DNA of 64,000 nucleotides from Prevotella sp. (GTDB lineage Bacteria > Bacteroidota > Bacteroidia > Bacteroidales > Bacteroidaceae), in contig JAGCOB010000008.1 in NCBI GenBank assembly GCA_017645645.1, positions 186,001-250,000 on the forward strand. Reading direction: 5' to 3'. Of the stretch, positions 35,724 to 43,804 are shown piece by piece; position 1 is the stretch's first letter; every line of letters begins with the position of its first letter. Position numbers and translations under genes: made by a program. The notes beneath the pieces were generated by a model. That model saw nothing but the letters and a program-made list of their open reading frames with translations, was not told the origin of the DNA and made no database searches.

Positions 35724-36782
35724 TTATTCAATCGTCTTATAGAGGGTCGTGGGATTATAGCGACTTTCCATAACATCGAGGATTTCATCTTCGGTCGACA
35801 GGTTGAAGTCACCGGGGATCGTGTTTTTCAGAGCGGCAGCAGCTAACGAGTAGTTTAGCTGCTGTTGCCGTTTATTGGGAAAGATGCTGATGGCATGGAG
35901 CCAGCCACCCACAAAAGCATCACCAACACCTACGGGGTCTACCACATCGGGGATGTCTATGATAGGTGCTTGCAGCAAGTTACCGTCAGTCCAGAGCAGG
36001 GCGGTCAGTGTGTGGTGATTGGAACTGACGATATTGCGCATACCCATCATCCAGTGTTTCACCCGTGGGTACTGGGTATGCAGTTCGTCAAACCATTCGC
36101 CGTACTCCTTCATTTGCATCTGGAAATGAGAGCTGGTGGCAGTGAAGGGGGGCTGCGGATGTTGTGAGAGCCAGTCGAACTCGATGGCATCTCCAAACAT
36201 CATGTCGCAACGTGACAACATTCTACTGAGTATCTGACGAGGTTCGGCACCTTCGTATTTCCAAAGGTTCTTACGGTAGTTGATGTCGAAACAGACGGTA
36301 ACTCCCAGTTCGTCAGCAATATCGAGTGCCTCGAAGGTGGCGTTGGCAGCCTGTGGCGATATCGCTGCGGTGATGCCAGACACATGAAAATAGGCACAGT
36401 CCCTTAGTATCTCGCGCCAGGGAATCATGCCTGGTTTCAAGTCATAATAGGAAGAACCGGAACGGTCGTAGATGACTTTGGCTGCACGCATGCCGGCAGC
36501 TGGTTCAAAGTAATAGGTACCGATGCGCTCCCCGCCATAGAGTACCTGACTGGTATCAACACCCAGTTGTGCCAGACTCATGGCTCCAGCATGACCTACG
36601 GGGGTGTCAGGCAATCGGGTGATATAGGTGACGTTCTCACCTTGCGCAGCCAATGATACGGCTACGTTGGCTTCACTGCCGCCATATTTGCTGGTGAACA
36701 AGTCGCCCTGCGTCAGTCGCAGGTGTCCTGGTTTCGAGAACCTGAGCAACAACTCACCGAATGTTACAATCTTATTTCCCAT
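35724..36782 (-). CDS. kdgK: PfkB-family sugar kinase, probably 2-keto-3-deoxygluconate kinase
   Basis: 352 residues. PfkB signature 1 is GGSEANVAVSLAAQG (~35-49). The C-terminal ATP/catalytic motif is VDPVGVGDAFVGGWLH (~280-295), where the usual DTxGAGD reads DPVGVGD but the base Asp is kept. TFGELLLRFSKPGH and GRIGTYYFEP-like RIGTYYFEPAAGMR resemble KdgK. It would phosphorylate 2-keto-3-deoxygluconate in uronate catabolism. The gene is convergent with ackA, with only 5 bp between their stops. Other PfkB sugars cannot be excluded. Confidence 0.82.
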   Translation of the reverse strand: MGNKIVTFGELLLRFSKPGHLRLTQGDLFTSKYGGSEANVAVSLAAQGENVTYITRLPDTPVGHAGAMSLAQLGVDTSQVLYGGERIGTYYFEPAAGMRAAKVIYDRSGSSYYDLKPGMIPWREILRDCAYFHVSGITAAISPQAANATFEALDIADELGVTVCFDINYRKNLWKYEGAEPRQILSRMLSRCDMMFGDAIEFDWLSQHPQPPFTATSSHFQMQMKEYGEWFDELHTQYPRVKHWMMGMRNIVSSNHHTLTALLWTDGNLLQAPIIDIPDVVDPVGVGDAFVGGWLHAISIFPNKRQQQLNYSLAAAALKNTIPGDFNLSTEDEILDVMESRYNPTTLYKTIE

Positions 36783-36827
36783 AACATCTTACTTCCTACA
36801 TCCAACAGCTTACTTCTTTTTCTTCTT

Positions 36828-37592
36828 CTATGGCTGGCTCTCACCTTCCACATATTCCTCCAGGAACATGTGTTCGCCGTCGAAGACGGCATAGGTGAAC
36901 TGGCTGATCCAGTCGCCGAGGATCATCAGACGGGTGTGACGTGCCAGTTTGATGTCGAGTTCGATGTGACGGTGTCCGAAGATGAAGTAGTCGATGTTCG
37001 GATGGTCTTCAATATAGTCTTTGGCGAAGAGTACCAGATGTTCCTTGTCTTCCCCCATATAGTGTACATCGTCCGTTTCCTTATGCTTGATATAGCTGTG
37101 TTTTGCCCAAGTGAGTCCGAGTGCCATGCTCCATCGGGGATGGAGGTTGGAGAGAAACCATTGGCAAATCTTGCTGTGGAAGAGATAGCGTAGGAACTTG
37201 AAGGATTTGTTAGGGTCACCCATCCCGTCACCATGGGCGAGGAAGAACTCCTTGCCATAGATCTCTGTCGTCTCCTCTTTCTTATGTAGAATGACGCCGC
37301 ACTCCTTTTCCAGATAGCCATAGGTCCAGATGTCATGGTTGCCCGTGAAGTAATGTATCTCAACACCCATGTCCGACAACTCAGAGAGTTTTCCCAAGAA
37401 ACGGGTAAACCCTTTAGGTACTACGTATTTGTACTCATACCAGTAATCGAACATATCGCCCAGCAGGTAGATGGCGGCAGCTTTCTCCTTGATACTGTCG
37501 AGAAAACGCACTAATCGCCGCTCTTGCATCCGCTGGTGGGGTATGGCAAGGGAACCCAGATGGGCATCGGAAAGGAAATAGACATTCTTCAT
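36828..37592 (-). CDS. lpxH: UDP-2,3-diacylglucosamine diphosphatase
   Basis: 254 residues. This calcineurin-like metallophosphoesterase removes UMP from UDP-2,3-diacylglucosamine in lipid A synthesis. Metal-binding motifs occur in order: FLSDAHLGS (~6-14), GDMFDYWYEYK (~45-55), GNHDIW (~84), HGDGMG (~118) and FGHRHIE (~205). The gene lies 45 bp upstream of the kinase gene on the minus strand and probably shares a transcript with the Fe-S factor before it. Confidence 0.92.
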   Translation of the reverse strand: MKNVYFLSDAHLGSLAIPHQRMQERRLVRFLDSIKEKAAAIYLLGDMFDYWYEYKYVVPKGFTRFLGKLSELSDMGVEIHYFTGNHDIWTYGYLEKECGVILHKKEETTEIYGKEFFLAHGDGMGDPNKSFKFLRYLFHSKICQWFLSNLHPRWSMALGLTWAKHSYIKHKETDDVHYMGEDKEHLVLFAKDYIEDHPNIDYFIFGHRHIELDIKLARHTRLMILGDWISQFTYAVFDGEHMFLEEYVEGESQP

Positions 37593-37602
37593 ATTCTTCG
37601 GT

Positions 37603-37656
37603 GTTACGGGATAACGGAATACCGGGATGCCGGGATGCCGGAAAGCCGGTATAACG
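37603..37656 (-). repeat. 8-bp CCGGGATG array between lpxH and the Fe-S factor gene
   Basis: Units ACGGGATA, ACGGAATA, CCGGGATG, CCGGGATG, CCGGAAAG and CCGGTATA follow at an 8-bp period. Related arrays occur at 38448-38487 (inside the P-ATPase) and 44840-44887 (end of rluD). Confidence 0.85.
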
Positions 37657-37658
37657 AC

Positions 37659-37979
37659 TTAATCGAAGCCCAGTTCGACTCTTGCTTCTTCCGACATCAT
37701 CGACTGGTCCCATGCTGGCTCGAAGACGAGATTGACGTTCGCGCCCTTGATACCGTCGACACTCTCTATCTTTGTGCGTACATCTTCTAATATAAAGTCG
37801 GCGGCAGGACAGTTGGGTGCCGTGAAGGTCATATCAAGGTCTACGGAGGCATCCTCCTGCACGTCTATTTTGTAGATCATGCCGAGGTCATAGATATTGA
37901 CAGGAATCTCCGGGTCATAGACGGTCTTCAACACATCCACGATCCGTTCTTCCAGTTTCGTTTTCTCTTCTTGTGTCAT
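37659..37979 (-). CDS. MIP18/SufT-type iron-sulfur assembly factor
   Basis: 106 residues from the ATG at 37979 (MTQEEKTKLEERIVDVLKTVYDPEIPVNIYDLGMIY). The DPEIPVNIYDLG motif (~residues 22-33) and TAPNCPAA with its conserved Cys (~56-63) define the DUF59/MIP18 family. Members such as SufT and PaaD help Fe-S cluster maturation. An upstream ATG at 38084 would add ~35 residues of low-complexity sequence over the promoter and is rejected. Location is cytoplasmic. Confidence 0.9.
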   Translation of the reverse strand: MTQEEKTKLEERIVDVLKTVYDPEIPVNIYDLGMIYKIDVQEDASVDLDMTFTAPNCPAADFILEDVRTKIESVDGIKGANVNLVFEPAWDQSMMSEEARVELGFD

Positions 37980-37988
37980 AACTGGGGA

Positions 37989-37996
37989 CAAAGATA
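37989..37996 (-). promoter_or_regulatory. -7 element of the Fe-S factor gene
   Basis: The minus strand reads TATCTTTG 9 bp upstream of the ATG at 37979, so the leader would be very short. Confidence 0.55.
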
Positions 37997-38084
37997 GTGC
38001 AAAATTTCGAGTAAGTGAAAAAAATGAGAATGTATTTTCATTTTTGAGCGTGAGAAATTTATCCAAATTGAGAGAAATACCCAA

Positions 38085-40076
38085 TTATTTTGAGTATTTT
38101 AATGCCCTCATGGCGTTAAGAACGGCAAGGACGGTGACACCGACGTCTGCAAAGACAGCCATCCACATGGTGGCGAGACCAAAGGTTGCAAGGATGAGTA
38201 CGGCGACTTTGACACCAATGGCAAACCATACGTTCTGACGGGCGATAGCTAATGTGCGACGTGCGATACGGATGGCAAGGGCAATCTTCGACGGATGGTC
38301 GTCCATCAGTACAACATCCGCTGCTTCAATGGCGGCATCACTACCCAGTCCACCCATGGCAATGCCGATATCGGCACGGGCAAGGACAGGCGCATCGTTG
38401 ATACCATCACCGACGAAGGCGATAACATGATCTTGTTTTTTTATTTCATTATTACGGGATGACGTTATACCATTATTACGATAATCCTCAAAGAATTTCA
38501 CTTTGTCGGCAGGGAGGAGTTCGGTATGGTATTCGTCCAATTGTAACTGTCGGGCGACATGTTCGCCCACTTCCTTGCGGTCGCCCGTCAACATGATGGT
38601 CTTATTGATACCTAATTGCTTGAGTTGCCGTATCGCTTCGGTACTGTCATCCTTGATCTTGTCGTTGATGACGATATGGCCGGCATAGACTCCGTCGATG
38701 GCGACATGGATGATAGTTCCCGTAACGGAATGATGTTCATGTCCGCAAAGTGGACAGTCATGCCATTTAGCACCAATAGCATCCATCATCTTTGTATTAC
38801 CCACACAGACAATCTTTCCTTCAACCTTTGCACGAATGCCATGTCCGGCAATCTCTTCTACATCAGAGAGTCTACAACCATCGGTGGCTTCATCAGGGAA
38901 AGCATCACGCAGGGCAGCCCCGATGGGGTGCGTGGAGAAGTGTTCCACATGGGCGGCGAGATGCAAGAGCTGGTGCTCGTTACATGTTTCCGGGTGAACA
39001 GCCTCCACGGCAAACTGTCCGTGTGTCAGCGTTCCTGTCTTGTCGAAGACAACAGTATCAATCTTGGCAAGTACATCCATATAGTTGGCACCCTTGATGA
39101 GGATACCTTTACGAGAGGCACCGCCGATACCTCCAAAGAAGGTGAGGGGTACGCTGATGACCAAGGCACAGGGACAACTGACGACTAAGAACATCAGCGC
39201 ACGATACAACCATGTGACGAAGTTACCACTAAAGAGTGGGGGGATGATGGCGATGGCAATAGCGGCACAGACGACGATGGGGGTGTAGACACGGGCAAAT
39301 CTGGTGATGAAGGTCTCACTTTGTGATTTATGTTCACTGGCATGCTCTACCAGTTCGATAATCTTTGAAGCGGTGCTCTCTCCGAAAGACTTGGTCGTAC
39401 GTACCTTGATAACACCAGAGAGGTTGACACAGCCCGAGATCACTTCGTCTCCCATGTCAATATCTCTGGGTACACTCTCACCTGTCAGTGCTACGGTGTT
39501 AAGGGCAGACTTTCCTTCGATGACGACACCGTCCAACGGCACTTTCTCACCAGGACGGATGACGATGATGGAGCCGACCTCTACTTGTTCTGGAGAAACA
39601 GCTCTTACCTCTTCCGTCTTACCTCTTATCTCTACATGAGCGATGTCAGGACGGATATCCATGAGGTGGGCAATACTCTCGCGGCTCTTGCCTTCTGCAT
39701 AGCCTTCAAAGAGTTCACCCACTTGGAAGAACAGCATGACGAAGACCGCCTCAGGAAATTGTGTCTCGGCACCGGGTAGGAAACCGATACAGAGAGCACC
39801 GATAGTGGCTACCGACATCAGGAAATGCTCGTTGAAAGCATCTCCGTGGACGATGCCCTCTGCGGCTTCCTTCAGTGTCTCATGTCCGATCAGCAGGTAG
39901 GGGACGAGATAGACGAGTAGGAGTTGCCAGACGGATAGCTGGAAGCTCTTCTCGATAACGACAGCACCAATCAGTAAGATGGCCGTTATGATAATCAATG
40001 TCAATTGTTCTTTCAGACTGTGCTCATGCTCATGTTCACAGCACTCATGTTCGTGATGATGATGTTCGTGTGACAT
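38085..40076 (-). CDS. Heavy-metal P1B-type ATPase, zinc/cadmium-like
   Basis: 663 residues from the ATG at 40076; an upstream ATG at 40169 overlaps the operator region and is rejected. The N-terminus is a His/Cys-rich metal-binding tail ([17 protein letters not shown]) with no HMA domain. Motifs in order are TGE (~198-200), the metal-channel CPC (301-303), the phosphorylated DKTGT (345-349), HP (~383) and [14 protein letters not shown] (~557). It exports Zn2+/Cd2+-type ions from the cytoplasm. Two oddities: a CPLCGHEHH cluster (441-449) in the nucleotide-binding domain, and a repeat-derived loop [16 protein letters not shown] (~532-547) just before GDGIND. Confidence 0.92.
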   Translation of the reverse strand: MSHEHHHHEHECCEHEHEHSLKEQLTLIIITAILLIGAVVIEKSFQLSVWQLLLVYLVPYLLIGHETLKEAAEGIVHGDAFNEHFLMSVATIGALCIGFLPGAETQFPEAVFVMLFFQVGELFEGYAEGKSRESIAHLMDIRPDIAHVEIRGKTEEVRAVSPEQVEVGSIIVIRPGEKVPLDGVVIEGKSALNTVALTGESVPRDIDMGDEVISGCVNLSGVIKVRTTKSFGESTASKIIELVEHASEHKSQSETFITRFARVYTPIVVCAAIAIAIIPPLFSGNFVTWLYRALMFLVVSCPCALVISVPLTFFGGIGGASRKGILIKGANYMDVLAKIDTVVFDKTGTLTHGQFAVEAVHPETCNEHQLLHLAAHVEHFSTHPIGAALRDAFPDEATDGCRLSDVEEIAGHGIRAKVEGKIVCVGNTKMMDAIGAKWHDCPLCGHEHHSVTGTIIHVAIDGVYAGHIVINDKIKDDSTEAIRQLKQLGINKTIMLTGDRKEVGEHVARQLQLDEYHTELLPADKVKFFEDYRNNGITSSRNNEIKKQDHVIAFVGDGINDAPVLARADIGIAMGGLGSDAAIEAADVVLMDDHPSKIALAIRIARRTLAIARQNVWFAIGVKVAVLILATFGLATMWMAVFADVGVTVLAVLNAMRALKYSK
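38448..38487 (-). repeat. Repeat-derived in-frame insertion in the P-ATPase gene
   Basis: ATTATTACGGGATGACG and TTATACCATTATTACGATAA recall the ACGGGATA-type units at 37603. They are translated as [16 protein letters not shown] between the LPADKVKFF and [11 protein letters not shown] motifs. Confidence 0.6.
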
Positions 40077-40106
40077 ACCTTTTTCTTTTTTTTCGTTTTC
40101 TGAGTG

Positions 40107-40114
40107 CAAAGGTA
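40107..40114 (-). promoter_or_regulatory. -7 element of the P-ATPase gene
   Basis: The minus strand reads TACCTTTG about 30 bp upstream of the ATG at 40076. The -33 region lies in the operator dyad at 40126-40142. Confidence 0.6.
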
Positions 40115-40125
40115 TGGAAAGCGTT

Positions 40126-40180
40126 TTGCAACCTGGTTGCAACAGGAGGAAAAGTGTTGTTTTCTGCAACTGGGTTGCAA
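40126..40180 (-). promoter_or_regulatory. Paired 17-bp operator dyads upstream of the P-ATPase
   Basis: TTGCAACCTGGTTGCAA (40126-40142) and CTGCAACTGGGTTGCAA (40164-40180) are near-identical dyads 38 bp apart, centre to centre. The first covers the -33 region of the ATPase promoter. The arrangement suggests a metal-responsive dimeric regulator; Fur/Zur-type sites are one candidate class. Confidence 0.65.
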
Positions 40181-40183
40181 AAG

Positions 40184-40870
40184 TCAGAGTATTCCTTCCT
40201 CGTGATAGCTATAATAATGTCCGTCAGTCACGATGACGTGGTCGAGAAAGTGGATGCGCATGATGTCACAGGCCTTCTTAATGTTTTGGGTCAGATGGTT
40301 GTCCTGTTCACTGGGGTGCAGGTTGCCTGAAGGGTGGTTATGGCAGACGGCGAGGATGGTGGCACTGGCAAGGATGGCTTCGCGCAGGATGATACGGATA
40401 TCGACAGCCACCTCAGTGATGCCACCGTGGGCGATACGCAGTTTCTTGATGAGCTTGTAGTTCTGGTTCATCAATAATACCCAGAATTCCTCTACGTCCA
40501 AGTCTTGCATGATGGGACGCATATGGTTGTAGATACGTGTGGCCGTTCCACAGTCAGGGCGTTCCTCTGCTGTCTCCATCTGTCGCCGCTTGCCTAACTC
40601 ACAGGCGGCGAGAATGGTGATGGCCTTGGCCTCACCGATACCGTTATATTCGCAGAGTTCGCAAATACTTTTCTTTCCCAGGGTATTCAGGTTGTTGTTA
40701 CAGTCGCTGAGTATCCGTTTCATCAGGTCGACGGCACTCTCCTTCGGGGAGCCAGAGCCGATGAGGATGGCAAGCAGTTCTGCACTGCTCAGGGCTTCTG
40801 CCCCAAGATGCATCATTTTCTCACGTGGGCGATCTTCTTCAGCCCATTGGTTGATACTTAATTTATCCAT
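40184..40870 (-). CDS. radC: RadC-family JAB-domain protein
   Basis: 228 residues from the ATG at 40870 ([20 protein letters not shown]). The N-terminal UPF0758 domain includes [15 protein letters not shown] (~25-39) and a helix-hairpin-helix ([21 protein letters not shown], ~75-95). The C-terminal JAB/MPN metalloprotease-like motif [14 protein letters not shown] (~176-189) is complete. The cellular role of RadC is unsettled despite its historic DNA-repair name. It follows the glycosyltransferase gene with 28 bp between. Confidence 0.93.
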   Translation of the reverse strand: MDKLSINQWAEEDRPREKMMHLGAEALSSAELLAILIGSGSPKESAVDLMKRILSDCNNNLNTLGKKSICELCEYNGIGEAKAITILAACELGKRRQMETAEERPDCGTATRIYNHMRPIMQDLDVEEFWVLLMNQNYKLIKKLRIAHGGITEVAVDIRIILREAILASATILAVCHNHPSGNLHPSEQDNHLTQNIKKACDIMRIHFLDHVIVTDGHYYSYHEEGIL

Positions 40871-40898
40871 TGTTGATAGTTGATAAATTAAAGGATGA

Positions 40899-41945
40899 TT
40901 ATTGATAGAATGTTTTCTCAAAAGCCTGGAACTCATCTTTTCCTTGTACACATCGCTTCCACCATGCTTCGATAAAGCCGCAGCCATAGCCCATCAGTTG
41001 GGTGAAGGCGGCAGGAATGCTGAGCAGTCCGACTTTCAGACTTTTATTCTGAATGGTTGAGTCGATGAGGATGATGAGGCTGTATAATAGAATCGGTAAC
41101 CACGGGGCGAAGCACATCCAATAGAACTGGTCGTGGTCGACGTAGTGCATGAGGGCACGACCGATAGCGGAGACGAGGATGAGTCCAATGACTCCTACCG
41201 TGAATACCATCGGCAACAGATGAACGAGTTTCATTGTACCAGGATGACGCTTCTCTAAGTTGATACGGGCAATACCACTGTTATAGACCTGTCGGAAGAA
41301 CTTACGGAAGTCCGTACGACGCTTGTGCCATACCCATGCGTCCGGGAATAACAGGGGCTGATAGCCTGCTTCCACCATGCGATAGCTGAAATCAATATCC
41401 TCACCGAACCGCATCTTCGAGAAGCCGCCAAGTTGCAGGTAGACATCCCGACGGATACCCATATTGAAAGAACGGGGATAGAACTTGTCGAGTTTCTTCT
41501 TACCTCCCCGGATACCACCGGTCGTGAAGAAGGAGGTCATGGAATAGCTGATGGCTTTTTGGACTGGCGTAAAGGAAGGATGGGAGGCATCGGGACCGCC
41601 CCAAGCGGCTATTGGCCTTTGGCCGTTAGCTGTTAGCTCTTTCTCTGTTGCCTCTATATACCCTTCGGGAAGGACGACATCACTGTCGAGGATGATGACA
41701 TACTCACCTTTGGCACGTTCCACGCCATAGTTACGGCTCTGTCCGGGACCGCTGTTGTCCTTATAGTAATAATGCAAATCAAGGATGTCTGCGTATTTGT
41801 CGCAAACATCCTTGCATGGTTTCTTCGATCCGTCCTCCACAATCACTACCTCGAAGTCCTTAAGCGTTTGGGAGCAGAGGCTCTCAAGCAACTCGTCCAC
41901 TTCGTCGGGGCGATTGAATACCGGAACAACGATGCTATAGTTCAT
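40899..41945 (-). CDS. Family 2 glycosyltransferase, membrane-associated
   Basis: 348 residues from the ATG at 41945 (MNYSIVVPVFNRPDEVDELLESL). GT-A motifs are present: VIVEDGS (~34-40), SGPGQSRNYGVERAKGEYVIILDSDVVLP with its metal-binding DSD (~66-95), and RFGEDIDFSYRMVEAGY (~174). The C-terminal ~110 residues hold about three membrane helices. It likely transfers a sugar to a lipid or envelope polymer at the inner membrane. ELTANGQRPIAA (~104-115) is a heptamer-repeat insertion. An upstream start would translate another heptamer array and is not favoured. Confidence 0.9.
   Translation of the reverse strand: MNYSIVVPVFNRPDEVDELLESLCSQTLKDFEVVIVEDGSKKPCKDVCDKYADILDLHYYYKDNSGPGQSRNYGVERAKGEYVIILDSDVVLPEGYIEATEKELTANGQRPIAAWGGPDASHPSFTPVQKAISYSMTSFFTTGGIRGGKKKLDKFYPRSFNMGIRRDVYLQLGGFSKMRFGEDIDFSYRMVEAGYQPLLFPDAWVWHKRRTDFRKFFRQVYNSGIARINLEKRHPGTMKLVHLLPMVFTVGVIGLILVSAIGRALMHYVDHDQFYWMCFAPWLPILLYSLIILIDSTIQNKSLKVGLLSIPAAFTQLMGYGCGFIEAWWKRCVQGKDEFQAFEKTFYQ
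41609..41640 (-). repeat. Heptamer array inside the glycosyltransferase gene
   Basis: Plus-strand units ATTGGCC, TTTGGCC, GTTAGCT and GTTAGCT follow at a 7-bp period and are read in frame as ELTANGQRPIA. Confidence 0.8.
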
Positions 41946-41946
41946 A

Positions 41947-42000
41947 GCTTTTGGTCTTTGGCTTTTGGCTAATAGCAAATAGCTAACAGCCAATTGCCAT
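41947..42000 (-). repeat. Long heptamer array between efp and the glycosyltransferase gene
   Basis: At least seven degenerate heptamers (TTTGGTC, TTTGGCT, TTTGGCT, AATAGCA, AATAGCT, AACAGCC, AATTGCC) fill the gap exactly, from just after the efp stop to the next start codon. Confidence 0.85.
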
Positions 42001-42001
42001 C

Positions 42002-42568
42002 TTACTCCTTTGCACGTGCCAGATAGCTACCGTCACGGGTATCAACCTGAATCAGGTCACCCTCGTTGATGAACAAGGGAACACGTACTTCCACACCGGT
42101 CTCCAACGTAGCGGGCTTCAGGGTGTTGGTGGCTGTGTCGCCCTTGATGCCAGGCTCGGAATGAGTCACGCGGAGGATGGTCTTCACAGGCATTTCGGCA
42201 AAGAGGACAGTACCGTCGGTGGTATCACTGACAACAGAAACGACATCACCTTCCTTCATATACTCATGACCGATGACGAGGTCGTTGGCGATAGGAATTT
42301 GCTCAAAAGTCTCCTGGTTCATGAAGATACGACCTTCCTGATCCTCATAGAGGTACTGATAGTCACGGTGCTCAATGACAACGTCCTCGAGTTTCTCACC
42401 GATGTTGTAACGACGCTCCAGTACACGACCGTCAGTCACGTTCTTCAACTTGATGTTCATGATGGTGTTGCCCTTTCCCGGCTTACGGTGCTGGAAATCG
42501 ATGCAAACCCAGATAGCACCATCCATACGGATAGCGGTTCCTTTCTTAATGTCTTGTGAGTTAATCAT
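42002..42568 (-). CDS. efp: Elongation factor P
   Basis: 188 residues from the ATG at 42568 (MINSQDIKKGTAIRMDGAIW); an upstream ATG at 42697 would traverse the promoter and a 7-bp repeat. EF-P relieves ribosome stalling at polyproline. The loop carrying the modified residue reads RKPGKGNTI (~31-39), with the usual Lys conserved. The C-terminal signature IKGDTATNTLKPATLETG...VPLFINEGDLIQVDTRDGSYLARAKE is typical. It is probably the first gene of the efp-glycosyltransferase-radC transcript. Confidence 0.97.
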   Translation of the reverse strand: MINSQDIKKGTAIRMDGAIWVCIDFQHRKPGKGNTIMNIKLKNVTDGRVLERRYNIGEKLEDVVIEHRDYQYLYEDQEGRIFMNQETFEQIPIANDLVIGHEYMKEGDVVSVVSDTTDGTVLFAEMPVKTILRVTHSEPGIKGDTATNTLKPATLETGVEVRVPLFINEGDLIQVDTRDGSYLARAKE

Positions 42569-42604
42569 ATAAATATAAATAATGTATTTTGTTATTTTCG
42601 GGTG

Positions 42605-42612
42605 CAAAGGTA
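42605..42612 (-). promoter_or_regulatory. -7 element of efp
   Basis: The minus strand reads TACCTTTG 36 bp upstream of the efp start codon. Confidence 0.6.
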
Positions 42613-42619
42613 CGAAAAA

Positions 42620-42648
42620 TAGTGAAAAGTGAAAAGTGAAAAGTGAAC
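42620..42648 (+). repeat. Heptamer GTGAAAA array upstream of efp
   Basis: Four tandem units of GTGAAAA at a 7-bp period lie between the efp and rpmH promoters. Confidence 0.85.
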
Positions 42649-42663
42649 AATTTAGGTAGAAAC

Positions 42664-42694
42664 TTGCACAATTCGAATTAATTATGTAATTTTG
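42664..42694 (+). promoter_or_regulatory. rpmH promoter
   Basis: TTG at 42664-42666, a 20-bp spacer and TAATTTTG at 42687-42694 fit the Bacteroidetes promoter pattern. The resulting rpmH leader would be ~125 nt. Confidence 0.65.
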
Positions 42695-42722
42695 CACCCC
42701 GAAACTCTATTTTCGGAGTGCG

Positions 42723-42779
42723 AAGACAGGCTACACCTCAGCAAAAAGCGAGCTTTCTGCGTTCGGTTTGCACTGTCTT
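42723..42779 (+). promoter_or_regulatory. Structured 5' leader of rpmH
   Basis: An outer pairing AAGACAG (42723-42729) with CTGTCTT (42773-42779) encloses a second hairpin GCAAAAAGC/GCTTTCTGC (42741-42760). No open frame is present. It could be a ribosomal-protein autoregulatory leader, but no family is recognised. Confidence 0.45.
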
Positions 42780-42825
42780 AATCAGCCCGAATTGACGAAT
42801 AATAACAATAAAATAAGATAAGACA

Positions 42826-42981
42826 ATGAAAAGAACATTTCAGCCACACAATCGCCGCCGCGTGAACAAGCATGGTTTCCGTGAGCGTATGGCATCAAAG
42901 AATGGTCGTCGCGTACTGGCTTCTCGCCGTGCAAAGGGTCGTAAGAAGTTGACCGTATCTGACGAGCATCACGGAAAATAA
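42826..42981 (+). CDS. rpmH: 50S ribosomal protein L34
   Basis: 51 residues beginning [19 protein letters not shown] and continuing [22 protein letters not shown], the full L34 signature. The last residues SDEHHGK are a Bacteroidetes-type tail. The gene has its own promoter, a structured leader and a terminator, so it appears monocistronic here. Confidence 0.98.
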   Translation: MKRTFQPHNRRRVNKHGFRERMASKNGRRVLASRRAKGRKKLTVSDEHHGK

Positions 42982-43013
42982 TCTCCGTTTGAAGAAGGAG
43001 TAAAGGAAGAATG

Positions 43014-43049
43014 TCGGGAGTAGGCGAAAAGTCAGCTCTCGATTTTTTT
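43014..43049 (+). terminator. rpmH terminator
   Basis: TCGGGAG (43014-43020) pairs with CTCTCGA (43036-43042) with one G-U pair, followed by a run of seven T. Confidence 0.75.
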
Positions 43050-43058
43050 AGTCTATTA

Positions 43059-43090
43059 TTTGGTGTTGTCGATAATTCTTTGTACTTTTG
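43059..43090 (+). promoter_or_regulatory. Promoter of the PASTA-rluD-ddl operon
   Basis: TTTG at 43059-43062, a 20-bp spacer and TACTTTTG at 43083-43090, 33 bp before the start codon. Confidence 0.75.
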
Positions 43091-43123
43091 TCGTTTAGAT
43101 AATTCAGTACTTATAATATAATA

Positions 43124-43798
43124 ATGAACGCAAAGGAATTCATGGGCAAGATAGCCAGTCATTATATCCTCCTCCATCTGCTTGCCATGGCAGTGGTGAT
43201 CGTCTTGTTATGCGTTGGTGTCAAATACGGATTAGACCTTTATACGCATCATGGAGAGGGTATTGACGTACCCGAGTTAAAGGGGATGACCTACCTGAAG
43301 GCGAGACTCCTGTTGGATGAGGAAGGACTGAATATTGTGGTTAGCGACTCCGGCTATGTGAAGACCCTGCCAGCCGACTGTATCCTTGCTCAGACCCCTG
43401 GTAAAGGCACGAAGGTGAAGTCCGGACACACCATCTATGTGACTGTCAACTCTCCCTCATCTCCCACTTTTGCCATTCCTGACATCGTGGACAACTCCAG
43501 TTATCGGGAGGCAGAGGCGAAACTGATGGCGATGGGCTTTAAGTTGACACCACCCCAGCAGGTCGTCGGGGAGAAAGACTGGGTCTATGGTATTATCTGC
43601 CGTGGACGCAGGGTATCGAATGGCGACCGTATCCCTATTGACTATCCGTTGACACTGATGATTGGCAAGGGAAACTATGACGAGTCGGAGGGTATGGAAT
43701 TTGTGGACCCGACCTACAGTCCTGATATGGTAGACCAGCAACCGACTGAGGTGGACGATTTCGAGGAGGTTACTATTCCTCCCGTAGGTAGTGAATAG
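43124..43798 (+). CDS. Membrane-anchored PASTA-domain protein
   Basis: 224 residues. One N-terminal membrane helix (~17-37) is followed by two PASTA domains in the periplasm: VPELKGMTYLKARLLLDEEGLNI (~48-70, to ~108) and IPDIVDNSSYREAEAKLMAMGFKL (~119-142, to ~182). The tail is acidic. PASTA domains bind peptidoglycan fragments or beta-lactams in kinases and PBPs; here there is no enzymatic domain. It precedes rluD by 6 bp and lies in the operon that also holds ddl, consistent with a wall-related role. Confidence 0.88.
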   Translation: MNAKEFMGKIASHYILLHLLAMAVVIVLLCVGVKYGLDLYTHHGEGIDVPELKGMTYLKARLLLDEEGLNIVVSDSGYVKTLPADCILAQTPGKGTKVKSGHTIYVTVNSPSSPTFAIPDIVDNSSYREAEAKLMAMGFKLTPPQQVVGEKDWVYGIICRGRRVSNGDRIPIDYPLTLMIGKGNYDESEGMEFVDPTYSPDMVDQQPTEVDDFEEVTIPPVGSE

Positions 43799-43804
43799 AA
43801 TGAT

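Noticed and set aside
35724-36782. Sugar kinase as inactive because of the altered DTxGAGD motif
   Set aside because: The motif reads DPVGVGD but keeps the catalytic Asp and Gly residues, so loss of activity is not supported.
40077-40169. N-terminal extension of the P-ATPase to the ATG at 40169
   Set aside because: It would translate the -7 box and operator dyads, and the His-rich start at 40076 matches the family.
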